Part shown: positions 1 to 19,519 of the stretch, piece after piece
Layout of the letters: the number at the start of each line of letters is the position of its first letter
How positions within the stretch are numbered: position 1 is the first letter of the stretch
Assembly (NCBI GenBank): GCA_017506865.1
Contig: JAFCMP010000054.1
Location: forward strand, 310,001 to 374,000
Source: Tribonema minus
Taxonomy: Eukaryota; Sar; Xanthophyceae; Tribonematales; Tribonemataceae
DNA: 64,000 nucleotides
Direction of reading: 5' to 3'
Notes under the pieces: generated by a model
The model's input: the letters and a program-made list of their open reading frames with translations, nothing else
What the model was told of the DNA's origin: nothing
Databases searched by the model: none
Program-made: the position numbers and the translations under genes

Positions 1-310
1 TGTTGAAGTTGAGTTTGGGGTAAGAGGAATGTTCAGTATATGGGGGATGGGACAAATGTTCAGTACAAGGGGGACAGGACAGGGTTCACATAAATAAGGA
101 GCGCAGGAGGGTGAGTGTAGGTCCACCAAACGTGGTGGAGTGACTCCCAACGGTGCACATGCTAGTGCTCTGCCACAAAGGCGTAGTATTGCGTGATGCT
201 CTGTAAGGAATAGCCACAAGTGAGAGGACGGTCAGCTCAGGCACAATATTGTGCATACATGTGCAGAATCAGACTACACATGACCCCAAGGTTTTCCAAA
301 ACTCATATAC
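1..310 (-). other. Intron 6 of the helicase gene (partial)
   Basis: Begins with a GT donor directly after the exon 6 codon AAG (310-309 on the minus strand). No helicase C-domain motif is readable in positions 1-310, so the next exon lies outside the window. The extreme left end contains the TTGAAGTTGA motif that recurs in other introns (about 540, 780, 58,793). Confidence 0.6.
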
Positions 311-3300
311 CTTGAGAGTGAGCTCCTCCATGAGGTTGATCTCGTAGGGGTTTTCGATGTGCTTGTCCTTGAAGGCCTTGACCGTAACAGGGAAGGTGGC
401 GCTGAAGAGGCAGATCTGGCGCTGCGGCGAGCAGTGTGCCAGCAGCTGCTCCAGCACTGGCTGGAACTCAACGCTCAGCAGCTTGTCGGCTTCGTCCATG
501 ATCACCTGAGAGGGAATTGGGGTGGGGGGGGGGGGTGATGTTGAAGTTGAAATTGAAGTTATGGCAGCGCCGTTATGCGTACTTCGGTGATTGCTACAAA
601 CCATCAACACGAAGTGCGCTTGTTGAGCTCAGTGTGAGTAAGCAAATCTGAGCGTTGCCACTGGAACTTGAAGTGCACAGAACTAGTGCCAACAGCTGCT
701 CCAGCACTGGCTGGAACTCAACACTCAGCAGCTTGCCGGCTTCGTCCATGATCACCTGAGAGGGGTGGGAGGGTGGTGAGGTTGAAGTTGAAGTTATGGA
801 AGCACCGCTTGCGTATCCGGTGATTGCTACAAAGCGTCTGAACGAAGTGCGCTTGTTGAGCACGGTGGCGTCAGTAAGTGCAGTCGAGCGTTGAGCGTTG
901 TCACTGGTACTAAAAAAAACTTGAAGCAGGTTGCCGCGTTACTGCGACACCACACTGTCAGAGAGAGAAATGCTAGATGGCAACTGACCAAGGCTCAGTC
1001 AGTCTTGAGCTGATTAGCGCTCTTCTCAGCAAAAAACAGCATAACGCTGAATGTTGCCACCAGTATGAAAGTAATTACATGCATATACTTCTACAGAAAA
1101 TGCATGTAGAAGTATACGGTTGACATCTTACCGTGGTGCACTTCTTGAGTTTGGCGGCGCCCTTATCGGCAAGATCCAGCACACGGCCGGGCGTTGCCAC
1201 CAGCACGTGCACGGGGCTGTAGAGACGCATGATGTCGTCCTTCAGGGTGGTGCCGCCCGTTGTCACCATGCACTGCACCTGTGGCGACCAAAAGAACAAC
1301 AGTGCAAGAAGGAATGGGCATCGTAAAGTTATCTGATCAGTGCAGGAGGTGGTGAGTATGTAAAGGCACAGGTGAATGAAAACAAATAAAAAGATCTTAG
1401 AGCTCTAGGTGACAACGGATGATTAGCCGCAAGTGCCTTCCACCAGTAACCGTGGTCGCCGCTGCAGCAGCAATTGACCTTTAATAACATGCTATTGCTC
1501 TCCATATTGCTCCTCATATGAGTGACCAAAGTACCTAGTGATGTACTCATAGACCTAGTACATTTTGAGCGCGGCAGTTTGCCGTCAAAGCTGCTGCTTT
1601 GGAAGCACGCGATGGACATGATGAGTCTGTTAGTTCTTGCGGTTTGTGCCTCATGCACTGCACCGTGGCGACCACAAGAAAAACAGTGCAGCAGAAGATG
1701 GACATCTGGAATCAACTGAGCACTGTCGTAAGAGCGCTCTGTTGCCAGCAGACTTCCTCGCCTGATCAATGACCTCATCATCACAGGCCCCCCTGTGTGC
1801 GCTTGCCCAACACATACCTACAGACTTCATCATGCTAGATACCGAACCTATCTGCATGTATACATGCCTGCCTGACCCTGTGTGTGTGTGTGTGTGTGTG
1901 TGTGTTTGTGTACAGGCCTACCTGTGTGTGCCTGTCATACTCATTTTGATTCAATTTTTTTTTAAAAGCAGATTCGATACAGTGCTGACTGGCTGACTCT
2001 GTCTGGTACTGCCAGGATCACAAGAGCTTTGGTCTCGTGTGGTCAAGCAAAGCGTGACTGGCTCGCCTTCCCCTCGTTTCTATGCCTCTGGCTGGTTCCT
2101 GGTTTTTGGCCTCAACTTTGTGCCAAAATTGCCAAAAACGCTTTGAGTATGCTAGATACAGTAGGTATGTACCCACCTGTGTGTGCTTGCCGATCTCTTT
2201 GACGATGGAGCTCGTCTGCAGCGCCAGTTCGCGCGTGGGTACCAGAATCAACGCCTGCGCGGATAGAGTGCAAGCACCGAGAGCTTAATGAGTGCCTGCC
2301 GTTGGCTGCTGGGTACCTTTGAACGTGCAAGTGAAGCTGAAGCGCTGTCGTTAACTGCTACTTCAAGTCCTACTTGAAGTATGTGCAGATGTCATAGACT
2401 GGAGATTAGATGATGCAACGCGGACGCAGGCAAACATTGCTGAGATATTGCAACAATATCTATTTGAGATATTGCAACAATATCTATCCGTGTCCATCGA
2501 AGTGTCAGGCGTTGAACTTGACATCAGTGTGTCTAGCACCAGAGTTTTTGCAACCTTCATTGTGCACACACAAAAGGCACGCACGGTGCATGCTGTGTGG
2601 CACCAATAGCGTGCTTGCTGAACACGCTCTTAAGCTTCAGGTGCTTAGAGCGTTCTAAAGAAGTTTGACCCACCACAATGCGCTGACCGATAACAGCAAG
2701 CTGAAAAGCTGGCATGCACACATCAAAGCACCCCAACAGCAGGTGAGACCGAACACAGGCAGTGGTTGCCGTGAGGTTTGTAGTGCCAACACCGCATTTC
2801 TGCATCGCGCAAATGCTTGATGCCAAGCTTGCGCCGCCCCTTCATCCAAGACGGACTGTCGCGGTTCACATGATGAACCAGTACATGCGTCATGGTCGCA
2901 CTGCGCTCTACGAGCGGCTATGATGAGCACTGTCGCACTGAACCTTGCTGGAATGGGGGTAGTTTCTGCAAAGAACGTCATCAGCTTGCACCGCCCCGGC
3001 ACCTGGGAGTACACACAGTGGAAGCAGTATGATTGCTGTGCTGAGCTCTGTAAGCGGCTGGCAGTGAGCGCTGTCGCACCAAACCTTGCTAGGGTTAGGG
3101 TTCTGGTCCGGTGGGACCCTCACAAGCTTGCACCGCCCCGGCACCTAGAGCAATGGTCGCATTGTATACTTAAGCATTATCATCAGTGTACTGCGCTCTA
3201 CGAGAGGCTACGATGAGCAGTGTTGCCTTGAACCTTGTTAGGGTTAGGGTGACCCTCACCTGTATGTAGTCTAGTGAAGTGTCCACTTTCTCCAGCACAG

Positions 3301-5143
3301 GAATTATGAAAGACCCTGTCTTTCCTGTCCCATTCTTGGCGCGCGCCAGCAGATTGCGCCCCTGCAGTATGATCGGTATAGCCTCCTCCTGTTGAGCGAA
3401 GAGGCATGACATCAAGCAATTGCTTAAAAGCAAGCAAGCAAGAAGCCTGTTGAAAAAAGAATCGTCAAGCTCATATACTCGTTGATGGACAGGTGGCAGC
3501 AGCAGCAGCAGCAGCATGTTCGGGGGGATATCCTGCTGCTGGGGCTGATGCGTACGTTAGGTGGGCAGTGCAGGGGATAAAGGAGAGGCCGAACGCAGCG
3601 ATGTGCACAAGAAGAGTGTAGGTGCACCTAGTGAATTTGGCCAACGCAGCAATGTGCACAAGAAGAGTGTAGGTGCAACTAGTGGGTTTGGCCGTAGCTT
3701 TTGCCCTGCAGCAAGGTCACCGCCGCGTGCGAAAAGCCGACGAAACACTGAAGAACAGGAGTGCTAAGTGTCCCCATTGCTGATTGAGATTAGTCTGTAG
3801 CACCAGCTTGCCTCTCTCAGTGCTGCGCCAGCATTATTAGCGAAGCAGCTTTCTCTCTCTCCTGGCCGCTTCCCAGTGAAAAAAACATGTACATCTTGTT
3901 GCAACACCAACACAAAGGTGGTAATGGAAGCGCTTCCCTCAGACACGTCTGACGCAAGTGCCAGTGCTTGGCAAGGAGCATTTGCCTCCAACACAGAGCT
4001 GCACCGTTGCGCAACAACAAGCAGCAGGCCCCAGAGCAAAGCCTGATCTGATCGCCTGTATGAGCGAACTGCCGTGAGGGACCACTTGACTATATTTACT
4101 GCAGGAAGCCACATCAGGCACGGCCGCTTTCTACATGAAGGATGTCTCTAAAGAGAATGCATTATTGCAACCCCCCTTAGATACACTGCACTTCAAGTAG
4201 GGTTAGGGTGGGATTGAAGTACAGAAGGGTGTGCGACGCACCTGGATAGGGCTGGGTTTTTCAAAACCCTTTTCGTAAATGCCCATGAGCAGCTCCCGCT
4301 TCAAGAAGTAGTCCTCAAACTCGTTGCCCTGCAGTACGTAATGATGGCAGCACGTACAGTCAAGACGTGCTCAATCATGTTGAATGCGCAGGTGTTAGGT
4401 GGGCTACACGTGTACGCAAGCAAACGCAGCCGTCAATGAGCAGAAATGCTGCAATCTTCAATGCTTCACCTTGCCTTTCCCCGTCGAGCTAATGCATGCA
4501 TAGATGCGCTGCTCACACCAGAGCCCACGTAGTCCGAGGCTGAAAAGATACAGGTCTATGCAGTCACCAACAGCAAGCTGAGTTGCATCAGATGTTTGCT
4601 GTGCTGTTGCAACCCTTGCACGTGTTGCTGCTGAATGCTGACTCATGGTGCGCGCAGATTAAACCTGCTGCTGCGTCGTCGCTTCGTTGAAAGCCGAACT
4701 GTCCGACAGCAAACACACCAGTTTACACTTTCGTGCCCTGCTATTGCTTCTGACAGTGATGCTACAAGGGATTGTCATACACAGGCGAGGCAGCCGATGT
4801 CGACACAATAGGCTGAGGTATTTGCTTGTGCACTCAACGTAGTGCCGCAGCACAGCTTCAGTGGATTTAATAATTCCCGACCAGGCACAAGCATGTCACA
4901 AGGCAGGCACTGGCCAGCGATGAGCTTGAGGATGCACCATCACCAGAGCAAGATGACTGATTGACATCACGTCGCAAGGCCTACCTTCGTGAGGGTGACA
5001 TCTTCGGTCATGTATCGCTCATCGGCGGGGGGCTTTTTGATCGAGGCCTTCCAGTCGTCGCCCCCTCCTGCCTCTCCGTCCTGCTCAGCAGCAGGTGGCT
5101 TGCCATCGTGATCGCCATTGGTTGACGCCGCTGGAGTTTCCAT
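311..5143 (-). CDS. DHH1: DDX6/Dhh1-type DEAD-box RNA helicase, 5' six exons (3' end beyond left edge)
   Basis: Exons in order: 5143-4985, 4328-4242, 3388-3260, 2254-2177, 1278-1132, 505-311. All join in phase 0 with AG/GT borders and give 265 residues. The first RecA domain is complete: Q-motif region ending PSPIQ (about 71-82), Walker A AKNGTGKT (99-106), PTRELAL (131-137), TTGGT (157-161), TPGR (180-183), DEAD (204-207) and SAT (235-237). The stretch [13 protein letters not shown] closing exon 6 is a hallmark of the DDX6/Dhh1/CGH-1 subfamily, which represses translation and activates mRNA decapping in P-bodies. The start is the ATG at 5143, which opens an acidic N-terminus of about 50 residues; no earlier in-frame start is needed. 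The second RecA domain must lie left of position 1. It is divergently paired with VPS4. Introns carry duplicated exon edges (see 687-755). The family call is very secure; the exact paralog is inferred. Confidence 0.93.
687..755 (-). repeat. Ghost copy of the start of helicase exon 6 inside intron 5
   Basis: This is a 23-codon copy of the first part of exon 6, including its CTCAG acceptor. It lies exactly 250 bp upstream in the gene (acceptor-adjacent base 755 versus 505). The DEAD motif reads DEAG here, and similarity stops after 23 codons. The duplicated unit continues into intron sequence: about 538-660 and 779-900 share the TTGAAGTTGAA tract and the segment GTGATTGCTACAAA. It is a tandem duplication across an intron-exon border that has since decayed. 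Confidence 0.85.
1084..1117. repeat. Short inverted repeat next to the exon 5 donor
   Basis: ATACTTCTAC and its reverse complement GTAGAAGTAT flank a short spacer about 15 bases into intron 5 of the helicase gene, so the pre-mRNA could form a hairpin close to the 5' splice site. No role is established. Confidence 0.5.
1375..1438 (+). repeat. Dispersed repeat, copy 1 (partner at 11,350-11,413)
   Basis: The sequence around TAGAGCTCTAGGTGACAA and TTAGCCGCAA recurs at 11,350-11,413, right beside the Stowaway-like element in VPS4 intron 4. Similarity is roughly 80 percent by eye. Here it lies in helicase intron 4. It may be a fragment of a larger dispersed repeat into which the TIR element inserted elsewhere. 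Confidence 0.65.
1647..1706 (-). repeat. Degenerate copy of the intron 4/exon 5 acceptor region
   Basis: Matches positions 1261-1322, which hold the first codons of exon 5 and its acceptor (shared CATGCACTGCACC and GGCGACCA). It is displaced by about 385 bp into intron 4. The acceptor AG is lost in this copy. Confidence 0.6.
1879..1910. repeat. (TG)n microsatellite
   Basis: About 13 near-perfect TG units in intron 4 of the helicase gene. Confidence 0.95.
2442..2487. repeat. Two tandem copies of a palindromic 24-bp unit
   Basis: GAGATATTGCAACAATATC occurs twice, 24 bp apart. Each copy is itself an inverted repeat (GATATTG/CAATATC around CAA). It lies in helicase intron 3. Confidence 0.85.
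2905..3258. repeat. Three degenerate tandem repeats ending at the exon 3 donor
   Basis: A unit of about 140-155 bp occurs at about 2910, 3050 and 3198, marked by GAGC(A/G)CTGTCGCAC-like sequence, AACCTTG(C/T)T and, in two copies, AGGGTTAGGG. The last copy runs to the exon 3/intron 3 border at 3260/3259. Copies 1 and 2 also share GCTTGCACCGCCCCGGCACC. This is intron growth by tandem duplication. Confidence 0.75.
3590..3691. repeat. Two tandem copies of a 51-bp unit
   Basis: The segment containing GATGTGCACAAGAAGAGTG is repeated with a 51-bp period and few changes, in helicase intron 2. A (CAG)n tract of about six units lies just upstream (3497-3515). Confidence 0.9.
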
Positions 5144-5682
5144 TATCGCCGAGCTGCGGCCGCTCCGGCACTCACACACCAAGCTTACTCCCCCAACCGG
5201 CTCCTCTGATCTTGGAGGGGAAGACACAGTGAGGTGAGGGACAGCGAGGGGGAGTGAGGAAGTTGATATAGCAGCTGAAGCAGTGCTGAGCATTGAGGGT
5301 TTGCACTAGAGGCGATTGCTCCGTTAGTGTGTTGGCGTTGCAACCAGATACACACACCTGTTAGGTCGCCGTGTCTTCAAGCTGTTGTAGAGTCGGGGGT
5401 TTGACGTGCTGCAGCTGTAGCTGTGGTTTTCGCTGGTTTGCTTCAGGAAGCGAATATGCTTAAGCGGTGGTTCTCTCGCCTCCAGCGATGCCTTGCAATC
5501 CTTAGCACGGTCGAGTTTTTGCCTGCGCCTCTTTCCTAAATTTTCACTGCAGCGATGCTGATCATCACCATAATCGAGATGAAAATCTCTTGCTATTGCA
5601 CAACAGACACCTTGCAGCGCCTGGAGAGCAGCGGCTGCATCGACGAGGAGGTGCTGGCTCTGCACGCGCTGCAAGCGTGGCT
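5144..5682. promoter_or_regulatory. Divergent intergenic region between the helicase and VPS4
   Basis: 539 bp separate the two start codons, which face away from each other, so the region must hold both promoters and 5' UTRs. I see no convincing TATA box and cannot place the transcription starts. Confidence 0.6.
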
Positions 5683-13988
<8,306 letters not shown>

Positions 13989-15840
13989 CAACCTACCTAC
14001 ATACCCTCACGACCCCTTTCGGCAGTTCCTCCGCGCCTTGGCTCGGCCCATGTCTCTGCCGCTGTTTAGGGGGGAGGGTGCCCTGTAAGCCGCCAGGATT
14101 TGCTATCTGGAAGGGGGGGGGGGGGAGCTCTGCAAACGGTTGCAGTTTGCCCTTCTGCTGGTTGGGTGGTGTCGCTCTGTCTGGGAACTGCACGAACTGG
14201 CGCGTGTGTCAAAGCGGGGACGTGCTCTGCAGCTGATGGGCCAGGAACCTTGTAATGGTCTGGCCATTCATGAGGCAGGGCAGTTGAGCATCATCACCCC
14301 CCCCATCTACAGGGTCGGCAGCAGCGCAGCCGCCGGGGGCTTGTCAAAGCGTTGTTGGGGGGGGGGGGAGCCTGAATTCTCCGTGCCTACAAGGCAAGGT
14401 CTGGCATGCAAAAAGGAGCAGTGCGGCACTAAGGGGGCTGTTCGCTGTACAAATGGGGCACAATTTGCTGCAGCACTTACATTGACTGCTTGTTGGTAGT
14501 AAAGCCTTGGGAATGAAATGGCGATTACAATGGCGGCACGGCTTGTTGGTGCATTGCTGTCCGTGGTCTCTTGCTTTCGCTCGATTGACTTCTTGCATGA
14601 CTGGGCAGTATTCCTTGAGGTTTTCGCTACACGGAAAGAATGCATGTACAGTTCATCAAGCGGGAAGCTTTGAATGGTGGGTAATTAAGCAGGGTTAGCT
14701 GAGCATCAGCATCCCCACATCTACAACTCGGCAGCAATGCTCAGTGCAGGGGGGGGGCTGAGCATCATCATCTGCATGCGCCAGGCCGGCAGCAGCGCAC
14801 TCGTTGGAGAGTGCAGCTGAAACGCAAGGGTCAGAATTAGGGTTCGGCTTACCCGACCGGAGGCCTGGCTTGCGAGGAGCTGGAGTGTAGGCAGTGGAGT
14901 TTACTCCACACGATATCTGGCCTCCCATGGGCTTAACAACAAGTCCATACGCCATGCAGACACATGCAGTGACCATCGCCGCTGTCGATGCGTGTGTATC
15001 AGCATCTTGGTCAGCTCTGCGGTTGTGCTTAGTCTTAAGCAATTGCTGCGGCAAATCCCACAGTTCCGCAGTTGCTTGTGAAGATAACCACTTGCTTTTT
15101 GTGACACATGCCACACATGACTGTGCCAACAGCACGATGTTCTTGGCGTATGCGAGCACCTGAGAGACCCTAGCCCTAATTACAGGGCATACAAGGGCGA
15201 GCGCGCATGCGCCCCTGTGTGCACGGGTGTACTGGGCATTAGTGTTGACTATAGGGCACCATACATGCAGCTAGGGCGCCATAGCGCGCACTGCACCAAG
15301 GCATTAGAAGCGTGAGTTGACTCTCAATTTAAATAACCATACGACCTGATATTGCTGCCAAGGCAGTTCCGATCCTGCAGCCCGAAGGCCAGCTCAAAGA
15401 CTAACCGTCAGGACTATGAAATGGGGACGTGATCCATGCACGGCCGTGATGGCATGCAAAAACATACTCGCAGCCAATGGCACGCATTGGCGGGGAATGC
15501 ACTGCGTTTCACTTTTGTCGCTTCGATGCGATGCGAACTCACACCAGCAGCACAACACTTGCTGACACACTGGCTGCTGCACGTCTATGTACACACGCAC
15601 GAGACTCTGTTGCTGCCACAGGTGCGTGAACGAAAGAACTGCTGCCGTACAGAGTGCATAAGGCAGCAGCATCAGAAGAACAGCACCAATACAAACACAA
15701 GCAGACGTGCATGTCATCTTGCTCTGCAATACCATGCGAAGTTTGAAGCAGCTGCGCGGATTGACAAAAACCACGTGCCACATATTTACCTATGGTATAC
15801 ATGCACAATAAAATCACACAGCTCTGCACAGATCGTCCAG
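13989..15840. other. 3' region of VPS4 and gene-poor spacer
   Basis: TGTAA motifs, the usual polyadenylation signal of chlorophycean algae, occur at about 14,084 and 14,252. A G-run lies at 14,113-14,126. A short motif (TTGAGCATCATCA / CTGAGCATCATCATC) recurs at 14,285, 14,699 and 14,757. Frames open on both strands at 14,695-15,163 and 15,436-15,930 show no recognisable domain, and I do not call them genes. Confidence 0.5.
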
Positions 15841-15849
15841 ACTGGCAGC

Positions 15850-17632
15850 ATCACAGCGAATGCAGCAGCAGCTTCACTCCGACACAAATCATCTCGAACA
15901 AACTGCAAGCACCAATGCGTGTTCATTTAGTGCAAGCAAGGGCATGTACCCTGGCTCCAATCAAGGAACCTGCTGAGCACTTACACGGGAGTAGGCGCGT
16001 ACTACAGTATGTATGCGCAGGCGTACCTGAGACAGCATGTACTGTCACTAAGGCTCCTCACCGGGGGCGCCGCTATCCTGATGGGACCTGTGAAAATCCG
16101 CCGTGGCTCGCTCACACCCTCCTGAGCAAAGCCCCAGCTATCATCATGGAAAGCGAAAGATATGCGATGGTACCCCAGTTGGGCTCCGGACACCCGTTGG
16201 CGCGAGCCCAGTCCACTATGTGCCACTGGCCTGCTCCCTCAGCAACCCATATGGTATCACCGTTCCAGGGACACCCGTTTGCACGAGCCCACTGCAGCAC
16301 CTCCAGGTGACCATGCTGGGCAGCGAAGCTGCATGTCTCCTCGTCCCAGGGGCACCCATTGGCGCGCGCCCACCGCAGCGCCTGAAGCTGCCCGCTGTTT
16401 GCGGCATGACTGCATGTATTGGTATCCCACGGGCATCCGTTGGCGCGTGCCCACTGCAGGACATCAAGGTTCCCTTCCTCTGCAGCAAGTGCGCACATCC
16501 ACTCGTCCCAGGGGCACCCGTTGGCGCGTGCCCACCGGAGCAATTCGACGGTCTTGCAGTTGCAACACGTCCGTTCGTCCAACATGCAGCCATTCGCGTG
16601 TGCCCATTGCAGCACCTGTAGGTGCCCTCCGCCTGCAGCGTAGCTGTATGTCCGTCCATCCCATGGGCACCCGTTGGCACGCGCCCACTGGAGCACCGCA
16701 AGATGCCCTGCTTGCGCGGCATGCACGCATGTGTCCTCGTCCCAGGGGCACCCGGTTGCGCGTGCCCATGGAGCACGTCGAGACACCCGCTCTTCGCAGC
16801 ATCTTTGCATGTTTTTGCGTCCCAGGGGCACCCATTGGCGCGCGCCCATTGCAGCACCGCAAGCTGACCTCCCTTTGCAGCATTGCTGCACGTTTCCTCG
16901 TTCCAAGGACACCCGTTGGCACGCGCCCACTGCAGGACATGGAGATGTCCGCCGACCGCTGCGGCAGAGCAAGTGCGTGCATCCCAGGGACACCTGTTGG
17001 CATGCGCCCACTGCAGCACCGCAAGATGTCTGCCTGCCACGGCGACCACGGGTACGTCGGTGCACCAGGCGCTGCCGACCCGGCGCAGCCACTGCAGCAC
17101 CTCGAGCTGACCGCCTTTTGCAGCCGCTCTGCACACATAGATACCCCTTTCAGGGGTGCGGCAATGCTGCCGCAGCCACTGCACGAGATGCAGGTGCCCC
17201 CTCTCAGCAGCGATTTCCGCGTGCCATGTTTGTAATGCTGTCGCGTGGGTGCTGCGAAGCTGAAGTAATCCTTTCATATCGCCGTTGTGGATGCATGAGC
17301 TCTGCGCCACGACTGTGTCCATGCCGTTCTGCACCGCCCACTGAATGAGGCTGGTGCTGCCGACAGCATCTGCTGCCACGGTCTGGTGCATACGTGGGGC
17401 CGGACCATGCTCCAAGATATCGTGGAAGGCGTGGCAGGTGCTTCTGGTCATTAGGGATGGAGGCAGGAAGGCTAGGACATCGGGGGCGACGCTCAGGATC
17501 GGATTGGCGGCCATGATTGATAACCTCACTCAAAGTGAGATCTCGAGAACTGTGTGAGCTGCACTGCCCATTTCTCCTTCTCAAGTTCAAACTGGAAGTA
17601 CAGCTAATGATAGGTTTTGCGATTACACATGC
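15850..17632 (-). repeat. Segmental duplication, copy 1 (partner 23,537-25,408)
   Basis: Similarity covers the whole CPWD-repeat gene plus about 260 bp beyond its 3' end (shared CACACGGGAGTA, TATGCGCAGG) and about 120 bp upstream of its start (TTCAA..GGAAGT..ACAGCTAA). Both copies have the same orientation. Confidence 0.85.
16112..17514 (-). CDS. CPWD-type ankyrin-like repeat protein, paralog 1, one frameshift
   Basis: Translation starts at the ATG at 17,514 (MAANPIL; the paralog starts MAADPIL). The N-terminus (about 1-60, VLAFLPPSLMTRSTCHAFHDIL) resembles a degenerate F-box, the substrate-receptor adaptor of SCF ubiquitin ligases; this is inference from pattern only. Thirteen repeats of about 26 residues follow, consensus VLQWARANGCPWDE-T with AA-GGHL between, a divergent ankyrin-like helical repeat frequent in algal and amoebal proteins. 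A single missing base near 16,768 (CCCATGG where repeats have CCCACTGG) shifts the frame; without it the array continues to a stop at 16,112. One repeat (about 16,535-16,590) is internally shortened. It may be a pseudogene or carry an assembly error. Function unknown. Confidence 0.8.
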
Positions 17633-19488
17633 CACGTGTCAGTCTGTCAGTCAGTGTCTTCATCATGATGCCATCCATCAAAAGCTTTTGAAGAGATGAA
17701 TAGGCCTGAAGCTCGACGTCGATGTTCCAGCTTGAAGTTCAGCATGCCAACCCCTCTCCACCGCCAGGGCTGCCAGAAGGAGAGTGAATCTGATCAAGTA
17801 CACTCCATCGTCGGCTCCAGCGAAACCACTGGTGGCACGATGGGGCCGCGGGCATATACCATGTATGTGTTGTTTGCATCAAGTGGCAGGACTATTCTCA
17901 AAGTGAATTATGAGCAGTCAAGAGTGTTTACCCAGAACACCACAAGTTGTCGCATCATGATTCATGAAGCACCCCCTGCCACTCAGAATTTACTGGTGGT
18001 AAATTCCACTGGTATGCACCCTTGCCGACCAAGATGCACCTAAATCTCACACTAACCCGAACCTAACCCTAACCCTAACCGCAACAACCCCCCTATCAAG
18101 ACGCGACTCGGCCCCCGAAGTTGTTCAATACCTTTGCACGGAAGAGAAGAAACAGATCAGGTCGATGGCAATGGCCTCAGCCCATCCGACGCACCTAAGT
18201 GCCGAACTCAACACTCTCAAGCAGCTGGCCAGCATCAGCAGATGATAAGTGGTCCGCAGTAAACGCGACAGGCAGGTGGCAGCAGGCAGATGTTGGGAAG
18301 CGAAACCCATCACAACACTGGTTCACATTTGCAACCAGCGGGTCTGCATTAAGTGCCAGCTCAGTGACCATCAACAGCTGAAGCTAGCTGCAGAGCTGAT
18401 CCGCTGCATCAACTTGAATGCGATCTTTCCTAGGCAATTGGATGTTGAGTCTTTGCCAGCAAGGGTTACACCCGTACGCTGTTGTCCAAAAATATGAAAT
18501 TTGCAACCGATAGACTAGCATTTGGACCTACTTTAGTGTGAACACTGAGCTGCTGCACTGGCGCAACGTTGCATATGCCTCTGGTGTACCCGAAGTTGAG
18601 CACGGGGCAAGAGCCTCAGCGCAAATAGCTCACAATTTACGTTAACGCTATGAAGATGGGGACCCTCCTGCAGGCATGCCCCAAGCTAGCAACTACAATT
18701 AAAAAACATGCAGCATCCACACAGAGGCGACAGGCGGGGATTTCCCCAGGGCACTGCCCAAGTTGAACGGATTACTGGGGCTGCGAGTCACTCAATGCTC
18801 AACTACAGCAAGGGCCAGGCTTAGGGCTAGAGCTAGGGCTAGAGCGAGACGACGCCGTCCTCATCTTCTCCCTCTGCGCACGCAAAGTCACAAATCAGCG
18901 TGGCGTGCGCGCCTTTGCCTGCGCCGCGATTGCACGCGCTTCGCGCAGTTCCTCATCAAAACAGTGCTCCAAACTGTCACCGCTGCCGCCGCTGCCCTCG
19001 TGCCCTTTGGTAGGCATGTTGGCACGATGAAGGCGCTCTTGCAGCGGCCGCGCACCGCAACCGCATGCGTGTGTGACAGCGCTGCGCTGCCGCTGCCGCC
19101 GCCTGGCGATGCCACGCTGCTGCCGCCGCCGCCATTGCTGCACGGTGAGCCGTGGCCGGACCCCCCTGGTGACCCCCCCAGCCTCTTCGAGAGGTTGAAA
19201 TTGTCGTCCAGAGCAGCAGCAAGGCAGTGGAGTCGACCGAGTGGGGCGTCGCCGCGATATTTAAGTTGAAGTTTGAATTGTAGTTTGAGTCAACGCCGTT
19301 GCCGACCTTGACAAGCGCGAGCACATCACCGTCGGACCGTGGCAGCGGGTGAGCACTGCTATCGGCGCTGCCGCCTGCGGGGTCTGCGGCGTTGAAGGCG
19401 GAAGGGTCGGGCAGTTGTGGTGAGATGGCGGCTGCGCTGCTGAAAGTGGTGCACGGGGGCGCGCGGCGTGAGCGCCATAGTTGCGGCA

Positions 19489-19519
<31 letters not shown>

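Noticed and set aside
16162-17235. Plus-strand frames opposite the CPWD repeat gene (up to 357 codons)
   Set aside because: They mirror the repeat on the opposite strand and translate to unlikely Cys/Arg/His-rich sequence.
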